Program-made: the position numbers and the translations under genes
DNA from: Bacteroidales bacterium
GTDB taxonomy: Bacteria; Bacteroidota; Bacteroidia; Bacteroidales; Lentimicrobiaceae
Reading direction: 5' to 3'
Assembly (NCBI GenBank): GCA_024636955.1
Contig: JAGXGB010000003.1
Location: 1 to 64,000, forward strand
DNA length: 64,000 nucleotides
In this document: piece by piece, positions 46,159 to 55,590 of the stretch
Layout: each line of letters starts with the position of its first letter
How positions within the stretch are numbered: the first letter of the stretch is position 1
The notes under the pieces: generated by a model
The model's input: only the letters and a program-made list of their open reading frames with translations
The model's database searches: none
Told to the model about the DNA's origin: nothing

Positions 46159-47418
46159 TTAGAGCAATGCATTCCTGTTCACATCCTGCTTAATAAAGAT
46201 AAATAACAATATGGTAAAAGCCCATAATGATGATCCGCCATAGCTGAAGAAGGGGAGAGGAATACCAATTACAGGTACAAGTCCTATTGTCATTCCTATG
46301 TTAATCATAAAATGGAAGAACAATATGGATGCGACTCCATAACCATACACTCTGCTAAAATCCGAACGTTGTCGTTCGGCCACAATCACTATTCTGAGCA
46401 GTAGCAATATAAATAGTGCAACAACAACAGTGGAGCCTAAAAAGCCCCATTCCTCGCCTACTGTACAGAAAATGAAGTCAGTGCTTTGTTCAGGAACGAA
46501 ATTATACTTGGTTTGAGTTCCATTGAGATAACCTTTTCCAAAGAATCCTCCTGAACCAATTGCTATTTTTGACTGATTTACATTATATCCTGCACCTTTG
46601 AGATCGAGAGTTTTTCCAAGCAATACATTGATTCTGGCTTTTTGGTGATCACCAAGCATCTTCTCCACACCTACTTCAACACTATATGTTAACGCGATTC
46701 CAAGAATTACCAACCCGATTAGACTCATAATATTTTTGCGATTCCTTTTCATGAAGAATAACAACAAACCTGCAAGTCCAAGAATCAGAAACACTACAAA
46801 AAGAGTACCCGCCATAAGTGTTGATATTGCAATAAAAACTACTAAAAGGCCAGCGAGCAGGAAATTACCCGAAAGTCCCATTCGATATAAAACTAGTATG
46901 AATGATCCATAAACCAGAGCTGAGCCGGTGTCATTTTGCAAAAGGATCAGCCCTGATGGTATTGCCATCAATATCAAGGGAATTATTTTATTCTTAGTTA
47001 GGGATAGGTTTAGATGTTGGCTACTGAAGAATTTTGCAATAGCAAGGCACGTTGCAAACTTGGCAAATTCAGCCGGCTGGATACTAAATCCCCCTATTTG
47101 AAACCAGGATTTCGATCCTGATATTTCAGTTCCAATTCCTAAAACTACTAACAACAGTACTATCATGAAACCATAGATCAGATAGGCGAAAGTGCTAAAG
47201 AAGCGTGAATCAGTTAGTAAAATAAGAAGGCCAAGAAAGAGAGAGCTGATAATCCATATTAACTGTTTGCCATAGCTTTGGGTTATGTCAAATATGCTAT
47301 TGTAATCTTGATTATAAACAGCAGCATATATATTGAGCCAGCCAAGAACAACCAGCAACAGGTAAAGTCCTGTAAGTGGGAAGTCAATATTGCCGAATAT
47401 GTTATTTCTTTCGCGCAC
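46159..47418 (-). CDS. rodA: Rod shape-determining peptidoglycan polymerase RodA
   Basis: A SEDS-family glycosyltransferase that polymerises lipid II during cell elongation, working with PBP2. The 419 residues form about ten membrane helices. Family blocks are QPAEFAKFATCLAIAKF, LLQNDTGSALVYGSFILVLY, the extracellular GSGGFFGKGYLNGTQTKYNF, PEQSTDFIFCTVGEEWGFLG and PLPFFSYGGSSLWA near the end. It is 5 bp downstream of mrdA, a classic pairing. Confidence 0.95.
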   Translation of the reverse strand: MRERNNIFGNIDFPLTGLYLLLVVLGWLNIYAAVYNQDYNSIFDITQSYGKQLIWIISSLFLGLLILLTDSRFFSTFAYLIYGFMIVLLLVVLGIGTEISGSKSWFQIGGFSIQPAEFAKFATCLAIAKFFSSQHLNLSLTKNKIIPLILMAIPSGLILLQNDTGSALVYGSFILVLYRMGLSGNFLLAGLLVVFIAISTLMAGTLFVVFLILGLAGLLLFFMKRNRKNIMSLIGLVILGIALTYSVEVGVEKMLGDHQKARINVLLGKTLDLKGAGYNVNQSKIAIGSGGFFGKGYLNGTQTKYNFVPEQSTDFIFCTVGEEWGFLGSTVVVALFILLLLRIVIVAERQRSDFSRVYGYGVASILFFHFMINIGMTIGLVPVIGIPLPFFSYGGSSLWAFTILLFIFIKQDVNRNALL

Positions 47419-47423
47419 TTAAA

Positions 47424-49226
47424 TTAGTATAATTTGGATGTCATCATTTTCTCTTCTACTGCCGGACGCTTAATGGTACCGGTAATGTATTTTTCCATCA
47501 TTAGTGATGCTATTGGTAGTGCCCAGGTAGAGCCAAAGCCTGCATTTTCTATAACTACTGCAATAGCGATCTTTGGATTTTCAGCAGGTGCAAATGCCAT
47601 GTAAAGGGAGTGGTCGTCACCATGAGGATTCTCAGCAGTTCCTGTTTTCCCCGCCATAGTAACACCTTCAATTTGCGACCATCGCGCAGTACCAAGAGTA
47701 GCAACCTGTCGCATTCCTTCAATTGCGATTTCAAAGTGTTTTTTGTCAATAGTTGATACACTTGTTGCAAATACTCTCTTTTCTGACTGGGAGGTGCCGA
47801 TAGTTTTCACTACATGTGGTGCAATATATGTTCCTCTGTTAGCCATTGTTACAGCATAATTTGCCAGTTGCAATGGTGTAACCAGTATTTCACCCTGTCC
47901 AATTGAAAGTGATCTGATGGTCATGGAATTCCAATGGCCTTTACCGTATATTTTATCAAAAGTTTCTGCCGAAGGAACGTTCCCTGAAAGCTCAAACTGA
48001 AGGTCAGTGCCTAGTTTCTTTCCAAATCCGAGACTCATAACATGGTTTCGCCATGATACATAGTTATCACGTATGCTACCATGCCCGGAGTTGTTTATAA
48101 ACGATTTAAACACTTGCCAGTGGAAAGGATTGCAGGATTGATTAATAGCTACATATACATCAAGAGGTGACTGATGATCGTGCGTGCACCTGATAGGCGA
48201 TGAACCTTTACCCTGACAAGTGTATCGGGTGTCAAGAGTCAGTAGTCCCTCCTGTAAGCCGATAAGATCATTTACCATCTTAAAGGTTGAGCCTGGAGGG
48301 TAGGTTCCCGCCATTGCCCTGTTCAAGAGAGGCTTCACCGAATCTTCTGAAAGTAATTTAAAATTCTTACCCCTAACCCTTCCTACCAAAAGATTTGGAT
48401 CATACGCCGGACTTGAGATAAAAGCAAGAATTTCACCTGTTGATGGTTCAATGGCAACCACACTGCCCATCTTTCCTGCCATCAGCTTTTCACCGTACTC
48501 CTGAAGATCACCATCAATACTCAGATAAAGATCCTGACCTGCAATTGAGGCTGTATCATGTTTACCTTCATTAAAGCTGCCAACTTCGCGGTTATGCACA
48601 TCCACCATCTTGATCTTAAGCCCTTTTATGCCGCGCAGTTCTTCCTCATAAGCTTTCTCAATCCCACTTACACCAATGTAATCACCTGATTTGTAATAAG
48701 GGTTTTTATCTATAATACCCTGGGTTACTTCACCAACATATCCAAATAAGTGAGCACCAATTGCTTTGGGATACTTACGCAGCGTACGAGGTTGTACAAA
48801 GAAACCCTTGTAGCGATACATCTTTTCTTCAAGATATCCATAGGTTTCTTTTGATATTTGTTTCTCGAACAGGCTGGGCTTATACCTTGAATATTTTTTC
48901 GCTTTATTTAGCCGTTCCCTGAAACCCTCAACTGATATCTGCAATAAGTGGCAGAATTCAGCAGTATCAATCTCTTTAACCTGTGCAGGGAGCACCATGA
49001 GGTCATAAACTGCTTCATTATAAACCAACAATTTACCATTACGATCATAAACTAGTCCGCGTGCGGGATATTGTGTTACATACCTCAACACATTGTTGTT
49101 GGCCGAAAGTGTATAGCTATCGTCAATTACCTGGATGTAAAAAAGCCTTATAATATATATTGCGCCGATTACGATAAATATAGCTATTACCGTTTGTGCA
49201 CGTGATACATTTGACTTCTGCGCCAT
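47424..49226 (-). CDS. mrdA: Penicillin-binding protein 2 (elongation-specific transpeptidase)
   Basis: A class B penicillin-binding protein that crosslinks peptidoglycan during elongation with RodA. The 600 residues have one N-terminal membrane helix (about 11-31), a pedestal domain (YPARGLVYDRNGKLLVYNEA) and a transpeptidase domain. Active-site motifs are PPGSTFKM (SxxK), NQSCNP (SxN) and MAGKTGTAE (KTG). Lies 15 bp after cysN, an unusual neighbour; the mreBCD genes that often precede it are absent here. Confidence 0.95.
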   Translation of the reverse strand: MAQKSNVSRAQTVIAIFIVIGAIYIIRLFYIQVIDDSYTLSANNNVLRYVTQYPARGLVYDRNGKLLVYNEAVYDLMVLPAQVKEIDTAEFCHLLQISVEGFRERLNKAKKYSRYKPSLFEKQISKETYGYLEEKMYRYKGFFVQPRTLRKYPKAIGAHLFGYVGEVTQGIIDKNPYYKSGDYIGVSGIEKAYEEELRGIKGLKIKMVDVHNREVGSFNEGKHDTASIAGQDLYLSIDGDLQEYGEKLMAGKMGSVVAIEPSTGEILAFISSPAYDPNLLVGRVRGKNFKLLSEDSVKPLLNRAMAGTYPPGSTFKMVNDLIGLQEGLLTLDTRYTCQGKGSSPIRCTHDHQSPLDVYVAINQSCNPFHWQVFKSFINNSGHGSIRDNYVSWRNHVMSLGFGKKLGTDLQFELSGNVPSAETFDKIYGKGHWNSMTIRSLSIGQGEILVTPLQLANYAVTMANRGTYIAPHVVKTIGTSQSEKRVFATSVSTIDKKHFEIAIEGMRQVATLGTARWSQIEGVTMAGKTGTAENPHGDDHSLYMAFAPAENPKIAIAVVIENAGFGSTWALPIASLMMEKYITGTIKRPAVEEKMMTSKLY

Positions 49227-49241
49227 TTATCCTAGTCTCCC

Positions 49242-50513
49242 TTAAAGTACCATACCAACACCAACTGTATTGTTGGTTGCTTCATCAATTACAATTATAG
49301 CCCCTGTACGTCTGTTTGCCTTATAGGAGTCAATAAATACAGGCTTTGTTGTACGGATTGTCACGCATGAAATGTCATTAAGACCTACATTGAAATCTTC
49401 AAGATGTTCCATGTTATTCACATTCACTTTGTATTTAACCTCTTTGATCATGCAGCGAACATCGCGTGTAGTATGCTTTAGTGCGTATTTACTGTTCAAC
49501 TGAAGAGGCTTTTCACTCATCCAGCACATCATTACATCAAATTCCTGTGATACCTGTGGTAAGTTGTCAGGCTTAACCAACATATCGCCTCTACTTACAT
49601 CAATATCATCATCAAGTGTTAAAGTTACTGATTGTGGGGCAAAGGTTTCAGGTAAAGTGGTATTGTAAGCGTCAATTGACTTGATCTTACTTCTAAGCAT
49701 TGAAGGTAAAGCAACTACATCATCGCCGGGCTTAAATATTCCGCCTGCAACCCTTCCTGCATATCCCCTGTAATCATGGAATTCATCTGATAAAGGTCTG
49801 ATAACATACTGTATAGGAAAACGCGCATCCAACATGTTATGGTCATTTCCAATTTCTATATTCTCGAGGATATTCATCAGTGTGCCGCCTTTATACCATG
49901 GCATATTTGATGAAGGTTCCACTACATTATCGCCCAGTAAAGCACTGATTGGTACTATTGAAATGTCCCTTAGGTCAAGCTTCTTTCTGAATTCTGCATA
50001 TCCAGCCATAATTGTATCAAACATCTCCTGCTTGAAATCAACAAGGTCCATTTTATTGATGCAAACAATGATGTGGGGAATTTGGAGAAGTGAGGCAATA
50101 TAAGAGTGTCGGCATGTTTGTTCTGTTACACCATGCCTTGCATCAATAAGGATTATGGCAGCATTTGCCGTTGAAGCACCGGTAACCATGTTCCTTGTAT
50201 ACTGAATGTGACCCGGTGTATCAGCAATAATGAACTTGCGTTTTGGAGTAGCGAAATAACGGTAAGCTACATCAATAGTGATGCCTTGTTCGCGTTCTGC
50301 TCTTAATCCATCAGTTAGAAGTGCGAGGTCAACATGTTCATTTCCCCTGCGGATGCTTGCCCTTTTTATTGCTTCAAGCTGATCTTCAAATATTGATTTA
50401 CTATCGTATAATAACCTGCCTATCAAAGTGCTTTTGCCATCATCAACACTGCCTGCAGTGGTGAAGCGCAGTAGCTCCATGTCAAGATATCCTTTGGTTG
50501 AAAAGTCAGTCAT
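49242..50513 (-). CDS. cysN: Sulfate adenylyltransferase subunit 1 (GTPase)
   Basis: The regulatory GTPase of ATP sulfurylase, driving adenylyl sulfate formation by CysD. Motifs: G1 TAGSVDDGKSTLIGR, switch region AEREQGITIDVAYRYF, G3 ADTPGHIQYTRNM, G4 INKMDLVDF. About 423 residues. It does not carry a fused APS kinase, which is a separate gene (cysC) here. The frame opens at 50558, but MTDFSTKGYLDMELLRF at 50513 fits the family N terminus better. Order on the minus strand is cysC, cysD, cysN, then mrdA. Confidence 0.92.
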   Translation of the reverse strand: MTDFSTKGYLDMELLRFTTAGSVDDGKSTLIGRLLYDSKSIFEDQLEAIKRASIRRGNEHVDLALLTDGLRAEREQGITIDVAYRYFATPKRKFIIADTPGHIQYTRNMVTGASTANAAIILIDARHGVTEQTCRHSYIASLLQIPHIIVCINKMDLVDFKQEMFDTIMAGYAEFRKKLDLRDISIVPISALLGDNVVEPSSNMPWYKGGTLMNILENIEIGNDHNMLDARFPIQYVIRPLSDEFHDYRGYAGRVAGGIFKPGDDVVALPSMLRSKIKSIDAYNTTLPETFAPQSVTLTLDDDIDVSRGDMLVKPDNLPQVSQEFDVMMCWMSEKPLQLNSKYALKHTTRDVRCMIKEVKYKVNVNNMEHLEDFNVGLNDISCVTIRTTKPVFIDSYKANRRTGAIIVIDEATNNTVGVGMVL

Positions 50514-50631
50514 AATTGTTTGTACTCCATTTAATTCGATCATTTGCTTTAGTGACATGTATGAGGTTTTCTTAACTCATGTGGGCAATTATTAACTGTT
50601 ACAAGATAAGCAAAGTATAAGAGCTTACTAA

Positions 50632-51549
50632 TTAAAAATACCCTTCCTTTTTCCTGTCTTCCATAGCAGCTTCTGACCTTTGATCATCAGCTCTGCCTCC
50701 ACGTTCAGTAATACGGGTAGCAGCAATTTCATCTATAATATCTTCAATTGAATTTGCAGTTGAAAGCGTTAAGCCGGTACATGAAATGTCGCCAATAGTA
50801 CGGCATCTCACAGTCTTCATCTCGTATGATTCACTTGGTTTGAGCTTCATAAAGGGTGCTTTTGCAAGCCACTGTCCATCGCGATAGAATACTTCCCTTT
50901 GATGTGTAAAGTAAAGGTTTGGCAAGTCAATATTTTCTTTCATGATGTACTGCCAAACATCCATTTCTGTCCAATTGCTTATAGGGAATACCCTGAAATG
51001 CTCACCCGGATTTTTCCTTCCGTTGAATATGTTCCAAAGTTCAGGCCGTTGGTTCTTGGGATCCCATTGTCCAAACTCATCCCTATGTGAAAAGAATCGT
51101 TCCTTTGCCCTTGCCTTTTCCTCATCACGCCTTCCACCTCCCATAGCAGCATCAAACTTATACTTTTCAATTGTATCAAGAAGAGTTGTAGTCTGCAGAA
51201 TATTTCGACTGGCATTTACCCCTGTTTCTTCAACTACTCTTCCTTTGTTGATACTTTCCTGCACCGAACCTACATACAATACGGCGCCTATTTTATTTAC
51301 CAGTTCATCGCGGTAAACGATGGTTTCTTCAAAGTTATGACCTGTATCAATATGAAGCAAAGGGAATGGAAGCTTAGCAGGATAGAAAGCTTTTACTGCA
51401 AGGTGTGTCATTACAATTGAGTCCTTACCCCCCGAAAACAAGAGAACCGGTCGCTCAAACTGTGCTGCAACTTCACGTATTACATAAATTGACTCATATT
51501 CCAGCTCTTCGAGATGCGTAAGATTATATTTGCTTTTCATGCCGCTCAA
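50632..51549 (-). CDS. cysD: Sulfate adenylyltransferase subunit 2
   Basis: The catalytic subunit of ATP sulfurylase: ATP and sulfate to adenylyl sulfate. The 305-residue protein has the PP-loop LLFSGGKDSIVMTHLA, then FPLLHIDTGHNFEETI, RRDEEKARAKERFFSHRDEF and FPISNWTEMDVWQYI. It ends with GRADDQRSEAAMEDRKKEGYF-type residues, standard for CysD. Its start overlaps the end of cysC by 26 bp, so translation is probably coupled. Confidence 0.96.
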   Translation of the reverse strand: MSGMKSKYNLTHLEELEYESIYVIREVAAQFERPVLLFSGGKDSIVMTHLAVKAFYPAKLPFPLLHIDTGHNFEETIVYRDELVNKIGAVLYVGSVQESINKGRVVEETGVNASRNILQTTTLLDTIEKYKFDAAMGGGRRDEEKARAKERFFSHRDEFGQWDPKNQRPELWNIFNGRKNPGEHFRVFPISNWTEMDVWQYIMKENIDLPNLYFTHQREVFYRDGQWLAKAPFMKLKPSESYEMKTVRCRTIGDISCTGLTLSTANSIEDIIDEIAATRITERGGRADDQRSEAAMEDRKKEGYF

Positions 51550-52099
51550 TTAATGGTAATAAATAACTATACAGCTCATTTATTGACTGTTGTGGATTAA
51601 AATCAGCAGTATAGAGTGTAATATCCGGATTTTCAGGTATATCAAAAGGAGCGCTTACGCCAGTAAAATCACTTATCTCACCTTTGCGCGCTTTTTTGTA
51701 CATGCCTTTTACATCACGTTGTTCACAAACTTCGAGAGGCGCATCCACAAATACATTAACAAAATTATCTTCCCCAACAATCTGCAATGCCAATTGCCTA
51801 AGTTCTTCAGTAGGTGTAATGAAAGCACAAACCGTGATGACACCTGTTTCGGAAAACAGCTTAGCAATTTCCGCTATTCTCCTGATATTTTCGTAACGAT
51901 CGTGAAGTGAAAAGCCTAAGTCACTGCATATCCCCTTACGGGTAATATCGCCATCAAGCATCCTGACAAGATAGCCTGACTTATTTAACTTAGCTTCAAG
52001 TCCTGTTCCAATGGTAGTTTTACCTGAGCAAGGCAATCCGCTTAACCAAATTACAACTCCATGCTGTTTGCTGCTATTATCTGACTTATCAATTTTCAT
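51524..52099 (-). CDS. cysC: Adenylyl-sulfate kinase
   Basis: Phosphorylates adenylyl sulfate to PAPS, the donor for sulfation or for reductive assimilation. The P-loop is WLSGLPCSGKTTIG, followed by LDGDITRKGICSDLGFS, a family-typical DGDxxR segment, and later VFVDAPLEVCEQRDVKGMYK. The longest frame begins at 52126, but a TAGTTTTG box at 52124-52131 overlaps that start, so the second Met (52099, MKIDKSDNSS) is preferred, giving 191 residues. First gene of cysCDN; no PAPS reductase is present in the window. Confidence 0.92.
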   Translation of the reverse strand: MKIDKSDNSSKQHGVVIWLSGLPCSGKTTIGTGLEAKLNKSGYLVRMLDGDITRKGICSDLGFSLHDRYENIRRIAEIAKLFSETGVITVCAFITPTEELRQLALQIVGEDNFVNVFVDAPLEVCEQRDVKGMYKKARKGEISDFTGVSAPFDIPENPDITLYTADFNPQQSINELYSYLLPLIERHEKQI

Positions 52100-52123
52100 C
52101 CCGGTATTTATGTATTCTGCAAG

Positions 52124-52131
52124 CAAAACTA
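52124..52131 (-). promoter_or_regulatory. -7 promoter box of cysCDN
   Basis: TAGTTTTG on the minus strand fits TAnnTTTG. It decides between two cysC starts. No -33 partner is evident. Confidence 0.45.
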
Positions 52132-52148
52132 CGACTATTTAATAAGGA

Positions 52149-52173
52149 AAAAGCCACGAAACCTGTGGCTTTT
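52149..52173 (-). terminator. Rho-independent terminator behind wza-wzc
   Basis: Arms AAAAGCCAC and GTGGCTTTT, 7-base loop, with a further T on the minus-strand side. It lies 5 bp beyond the wzc stop and before the cysC promoter. Confidence 0.85.
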
Positions 52174-52177
52174 CAAT

Positions 52178-54637
52178 TTAGCTTACGGAGGTTTTTTTCT
52201 TACCTTTCTTCTTTTGTTTCCCGGTTACATCCTGGTCATCATCAGTATAATAACCATACCCTGATCCATAACCATAACCATACCCATAACCATGCCCATA
52301 ACCGTAACCGTAACCATAACTGTTGTTATCAGTTTTCACATCATTTATGAGTATAGAAATGTTTTTGAAATCCCTCTTTTGAATATCGGTAATAATTGTT
52401 TCAAAAATTTTCTTGTTAGTGAAATTCTGCCTTGTTACAAACACGCTTGCATCAGCATACTTCATTAAAAGGAAGGCATCAGTTACAATCCCAACAGGTG
52501 GAGTGTCAATGATGATAAAATCATATTCCTGCTTAAGGTGGTTTAGAAGTTCATCGTTTTTAGGAGAGGCAATTAACTCTGCGGGGTTTGGCGGTATTGG
52601 ACCAGCAGCCATAAAGTCGAGATTTGCTACTGATGTTTTTTGAATTATCTCAGCTAAACTGCTTTTGTTAATCAGGTATGAACTTATACCTTCAGTGTTT
52701 GAAAGCTTGAAATCCTGGTATATTTTAGGTTTTCTTAGGTCATATCCCATAATCAGGGTCTTTTTGCCATATAAGGCAAAGATAGATGCCACATTCATTG
52801 CAGTGAAGGTTTTCCCTTCATTTACCATAGTGGAGGTGATGAGAATAACCTGCTTATCAATGTTCTTAGTAAAGAATTGTAAATTTGTACGTATGAGCCT
52901 GAATGATTCAGCAATTGACGACTTAGGAAAATCAGCCACAACAAGTTTACTGCTTTTACCGCTGTGAATTACATGTCCAAGGATTGGAAGCGAAGTTATT
53001 TTTTCAATATCCTTCTTATCCATAATCTTATCATTTAAATAATCCTTACCGAGTATGAAACCAATAGGAAGGATAATTCCAATAAGCAGTGCAATTGTAT
53101 AGTTCAATGTTCTCTTTGGCAGAACAGGTGTCATTTCAAGTGGATCAGCTATATCTAGTACTTCATTATCAGGCATGTTTGAAGCCCTTGTGATCTGGGC
53201 ATCTGACCTTTTCTCAAGAAGGAAAGTATAAATAGCATCATTAAGTTTAAACTTACGTTCTATACCAAACAGCATTCTCTGGGTTGTTGGCAACTGGCTG
53301 ATTTTACCTGACATTGCATTTATGCGCCTGTCAATATCGCGGATTGCTATGTTAGACGTGTTAATGATATTTTTAATGTTTTCGGCCAATGTCCGCTTGT
53401 TAATATTAATACGATTATCAAATGATGCAATGATTGGATTTTTCTCCTTGGCCATAAGTCGGGCTTCACCGCGTTCAGCATATAATGTGGTGAGTTCCGT
53501 TATAAGCCTGGTTAATACCGGATCTTCAATTCCCATAGAAGAAGGAACAGTAAGGCCGGTTATGTCATTTCGATTACTTTTTAAATAGTCGCTCAGGTAG
53601 GTGTAATACTGGTTTTTTACAATAAGTTCCGCTTTCTGTTGTTCAAGGTCTTCCATTCTTTGGAATACCTGTTGCGACTGAAAGTCAAGATCCATCACTT
53701 CATTTGTAGTCCTGAACTGTTGCAGGTCGCTTTCTGCTATCTTAAGCGAGTCAGTAATTCCAAGCAATTGGTCATCGATAAATATTATAGTATTTGTTGC
53801 TATTTGGTTTTTTCTTTCAAGACTTCTCTGCAGGTACTCGGTTGTTAAAGCATTTAAAAAATCAGATGCTTTTTGCACGTTATTGCTTTGGAGGGATATT
53901 TCAACAATTGATGCTTCCCTGTTAATTGGTTCAATTGTAAAGGTGCTGAATTCCTTAGTGAGGTCTTCAATTTTGTTAAACACAAAAAACATATCGCTTT
54001 TCAGATGCTCATCACCCAGGAAATTAGGATTCAGGATTATCCGAAAATTATGATACTCTCCAGTTATCTGTTCACCAAATTTAAATGTCCCACCAATATT
54101 AAGAGGCTTTGTTATAGGAACTTCTTTCCTCTGCCTTGTATAATAATAAGATGACACTTTTTCACCTTCTGTTGACAACTCAAATTCCTGGTTGCTCTTG
54201 ATAGTTATCTTAAATTTCAAACCAGCAGGCTGAGGATTAAGTGTATCAATCAAAACAGTAAATGGCGATTCATCATAGAGCTCCCTGATAATGAAATTCT
54301 CTTCTATGAAGTAGGATATGTCAAAATCAAGTGATCTAATAGCCCGGGTGATTAGTGAGCGTGATTTCAACACCCCTATCTCATTTTCAATGCTCTGTGC
54401 ATTTTTCATATTTCCCAGACCAAGTAAAGCCTGTGCATCAAAGGCTGACTTTTCATCTTTGATCAGTATAGTAGTACCAACCTTATAAATGGGCTTAGTG
54501 TATTTGTTAAATAAGTAGGCAACAGCTAATGACAGCACTATAGCAATGATAAAAAGATACCAATACCTATAAAACTTAAAAAAGATTTGTTTTAAGTCAA
54601 TGACTTCTTCGTTTAACTCGTAATTATTATTGTCCAC
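52178..54637 (-). CDS. wzc: Wzc-type polysaccharide co-polymerase with BY-kinase domain and Tyr-Gly tail
   Basis: An 819-residue inner-membrane protein controlling polysaccharide chain length and export. Its Wzz domain has membrane helices near 26-46 and about 500-520, with a long coiled periplasmic region between. The C-terminal tyrosine kinase has Walker A ITSTMVNEGKTFTAMN, Walker A' LIMGYDLRKPK and Walker B DFIIIDTPPVG. The tail carries 11 tyrosines in an alternating Tyr-Gly run (starting near SYGYGYGYGHGYG), followed by an acidic and then a Lys-rich end. Tyr clusters are the autophosphorylation sites of BY-kinases. It is 8 bp after wza; no glycosyltransferase genes are adjacent. Confidence 0.94.
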   Translation of the reverse strand: MDNNNYELNEEVIDLKQIFFKFYRYWYLFIIAIVLSLAVAYLFNKYTKPIYKVGTTILIKDEKSAFDAQALLGLGNMKNAQSIENEIGVLKSRSLITRAIRSLDFDISYFIEENFIIRELYDESPFTVLIDTLNPQPAGLKFKITIKSNQEFELSTEGEKVSSYYYTRQRKEVPITKPLNIGGTFKFGEQITGEYHNFRIILNPNFLGDEHLKSDMFFVFNKIEDLTKEFSTFTIEPINREASIVEISLQSNNVQKASDFLNALTTEYLQRSLERKNQIATNTIIFIDDQLLGITDSLKIAESDLQQFRTTNEVMDLDFQSQQVFQRMEDLEQQKAELIVKNQYYTYLSDYLKSNRNDITGLTVPSSMGIEDPVLTRLITELTTLYAERGEARLMAKEKNPIIASFDNRININKRTLAENIKNIINTSNIAIRDIDRRINAMSGKISQLPTTQRMLFGIERKFKLNDAIYTFLLEKRSDAQITRASNMPDNEVLDIADPLEMTPVLPKRTLNYTIALLIGIILPIGFILGKDYLNDKIMDKKDIEKITSLPILGHVIHSGKSSKLVVADFPKSSIAESFRLIRTNLQFFTKNIDKQVILITSTMVNEGKTFTAMNVASIFALYGKKTLIMGYDLRKPKIYQDFKLSNTEGISSYLINKSSLAEIIQKTSVANLDFMAAGPIPPNPAELIASPKNDELLNHLKQEYDFIIIDTPPVGIVTDAFLLMKYADASVFVTRQNFTNKKIFETIITDIQKRDFKNISILINDVKTDNNSYGYGYGYGHGYGYGYGYGSGYGYYTDDDQDVTGKQKKKGKKKTSVS

Positions 54638-54645
54638 AGATCAGC

Positions 54646-55434
54646 TTATTTAAGAAAGTTCAGAATTAAAAGTGTAGTTGTGATAGTCGATAGTACTATT
54701 GAATATGGGAATGCTGTAAATGCAAAGGTCTTGCTCTTCAGAGGTTCCACATATACTACATCATCAGGTTGCAGATAGTAACCGGGCAACTCTAGTAAAG
54801 TGTCCTTTAGAAGGTTAACCCTTAAAATTTCTGTTCCACCACTCTTTGTTTTTCTAATGATTTTAACATCAGCACGGTTGCCATAATCAGTTAGGTCACC
54901 ACCAAGGCTCAGAGCTTGAAAAATATTTAATTTGTCCTGGTATACTGTAAAAGTGCCGGGGCGGGCAACCTCACCCAAAACACTAACTTTAAAATTCACA
55001 AGTTTAACTGTAATTGTAGTCATCTGATAGAAATCATCCATAATCTTCTGGAGCTGATCCCGTACATCATTAACTGATAACCCAACAACAGGTACTTTTC
55101 CAATTACCGGGAATCTGATAAAACCTGAATCGTTTACCTGATAACTTTTCAGATATATTCCCATTTCACTCTGCATCTGGTATTCAGTCCTTTCACTTCC
55201 ATCAAAAGAAGTCATGTTTTTAGGGTCAAGGCTGGTTACATTGATATAAAGGAAGTCGCCGGGTTGCAGTTTATAGGTAGCAAGGTCGTTCTCGTATGTG
55301 GCGTTTCCAGCTGAATAAGTGCTTTTATTCTGCAGATAGATAGTTTTTTTAGTTGAAATACATGAGCTAAGAGTAATAGCTGCAAAAAGTACTATTAGGA
55401 GTTGTGTTAAAACAGCGTTACATGGTTTTTTCAT
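54646..55434 (-). CDS. wza: Wza-type polysaccharide export lipoprotein
   Basis: A 262-residue outer-membrane export lipoprotein: lipobox TLSSC (about residues 21-25), a polysaccharide export domain (YKLQPGDFLYINVTSLDPKN), then an SLBB domain (VSVLGEVARPGTFTVYQDKL, ALSLGGDLTDYGNRADVKII). A C-terminal membrane-like helix (YSIVLSTITTTLLILNFL) ends the protein. It would form the channel for capsular or exopolysaccharide together with Wzc. First gene of a two-gene unit; a TACTTTTG box lies about 100 bp upstream. Confidence 0.94.
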   Translation of the reverse strand: MKKPCNAVLTQLLIVLFAAITLSSCISTKKTIYLQNKSTYSAGNATYENDLATYKLQPGDFLYINVTSLDPKNMTSFDGSERTEYQMQSEMGIYLKSYQVNDSGFIRFPVIGKVPVVGLSVNDVRDQLQKIMDDFYQMTTITVKLVNFKVSVLGEVARPGTFTVYQDKLNIFQALSLGGDLTDYGNRADVKIIRKTKSGGTEILRVNLLKDTLLELPGYYLQPDDVVYVEPLKSKTFAFTAFPYSIVLSTITTTLLILNFLK

Positions 55435-55535
55435 TCGAATGCATTTTTCTTTAATAAATTAATATAAAGATGAAGGAATTTACTCAATTGCTAGCCTACC
55501 AATTAATTACATCTAGCGTTACTTTTATGGGTTAG

Positions 55536-55543
55536 CAAAAGTA
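55536..55543 (-). promoter_or_regulatory. -7 promoter box of wza-wzc
   Basis: TACTTTTG on the minus strand, fits TAnnTTTG. It would give a leader of about 95 nt before the wza start, long enough for RNA-level control, though no known motif was seen. Confidence 0.45.
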
Positions 55544-55590
55544 TTCATTTTTATTTATATAAAATGAGCATTGAGCACCTCACATAAAAA

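Noticed and set aside
52165-52350. Small plus-strand frame ending in a His/Asn-rich run
   Set aside because: It is the complement of the Tyr-Gly tail of wzc; the His-Asn pattern is a by-product of that repeat.
55566-55578. GCATTGAG near miaB resembles the core of the repeat after pyk
   Set aside because: Only 8 bases match and it is a single copy; chance is sufficient.
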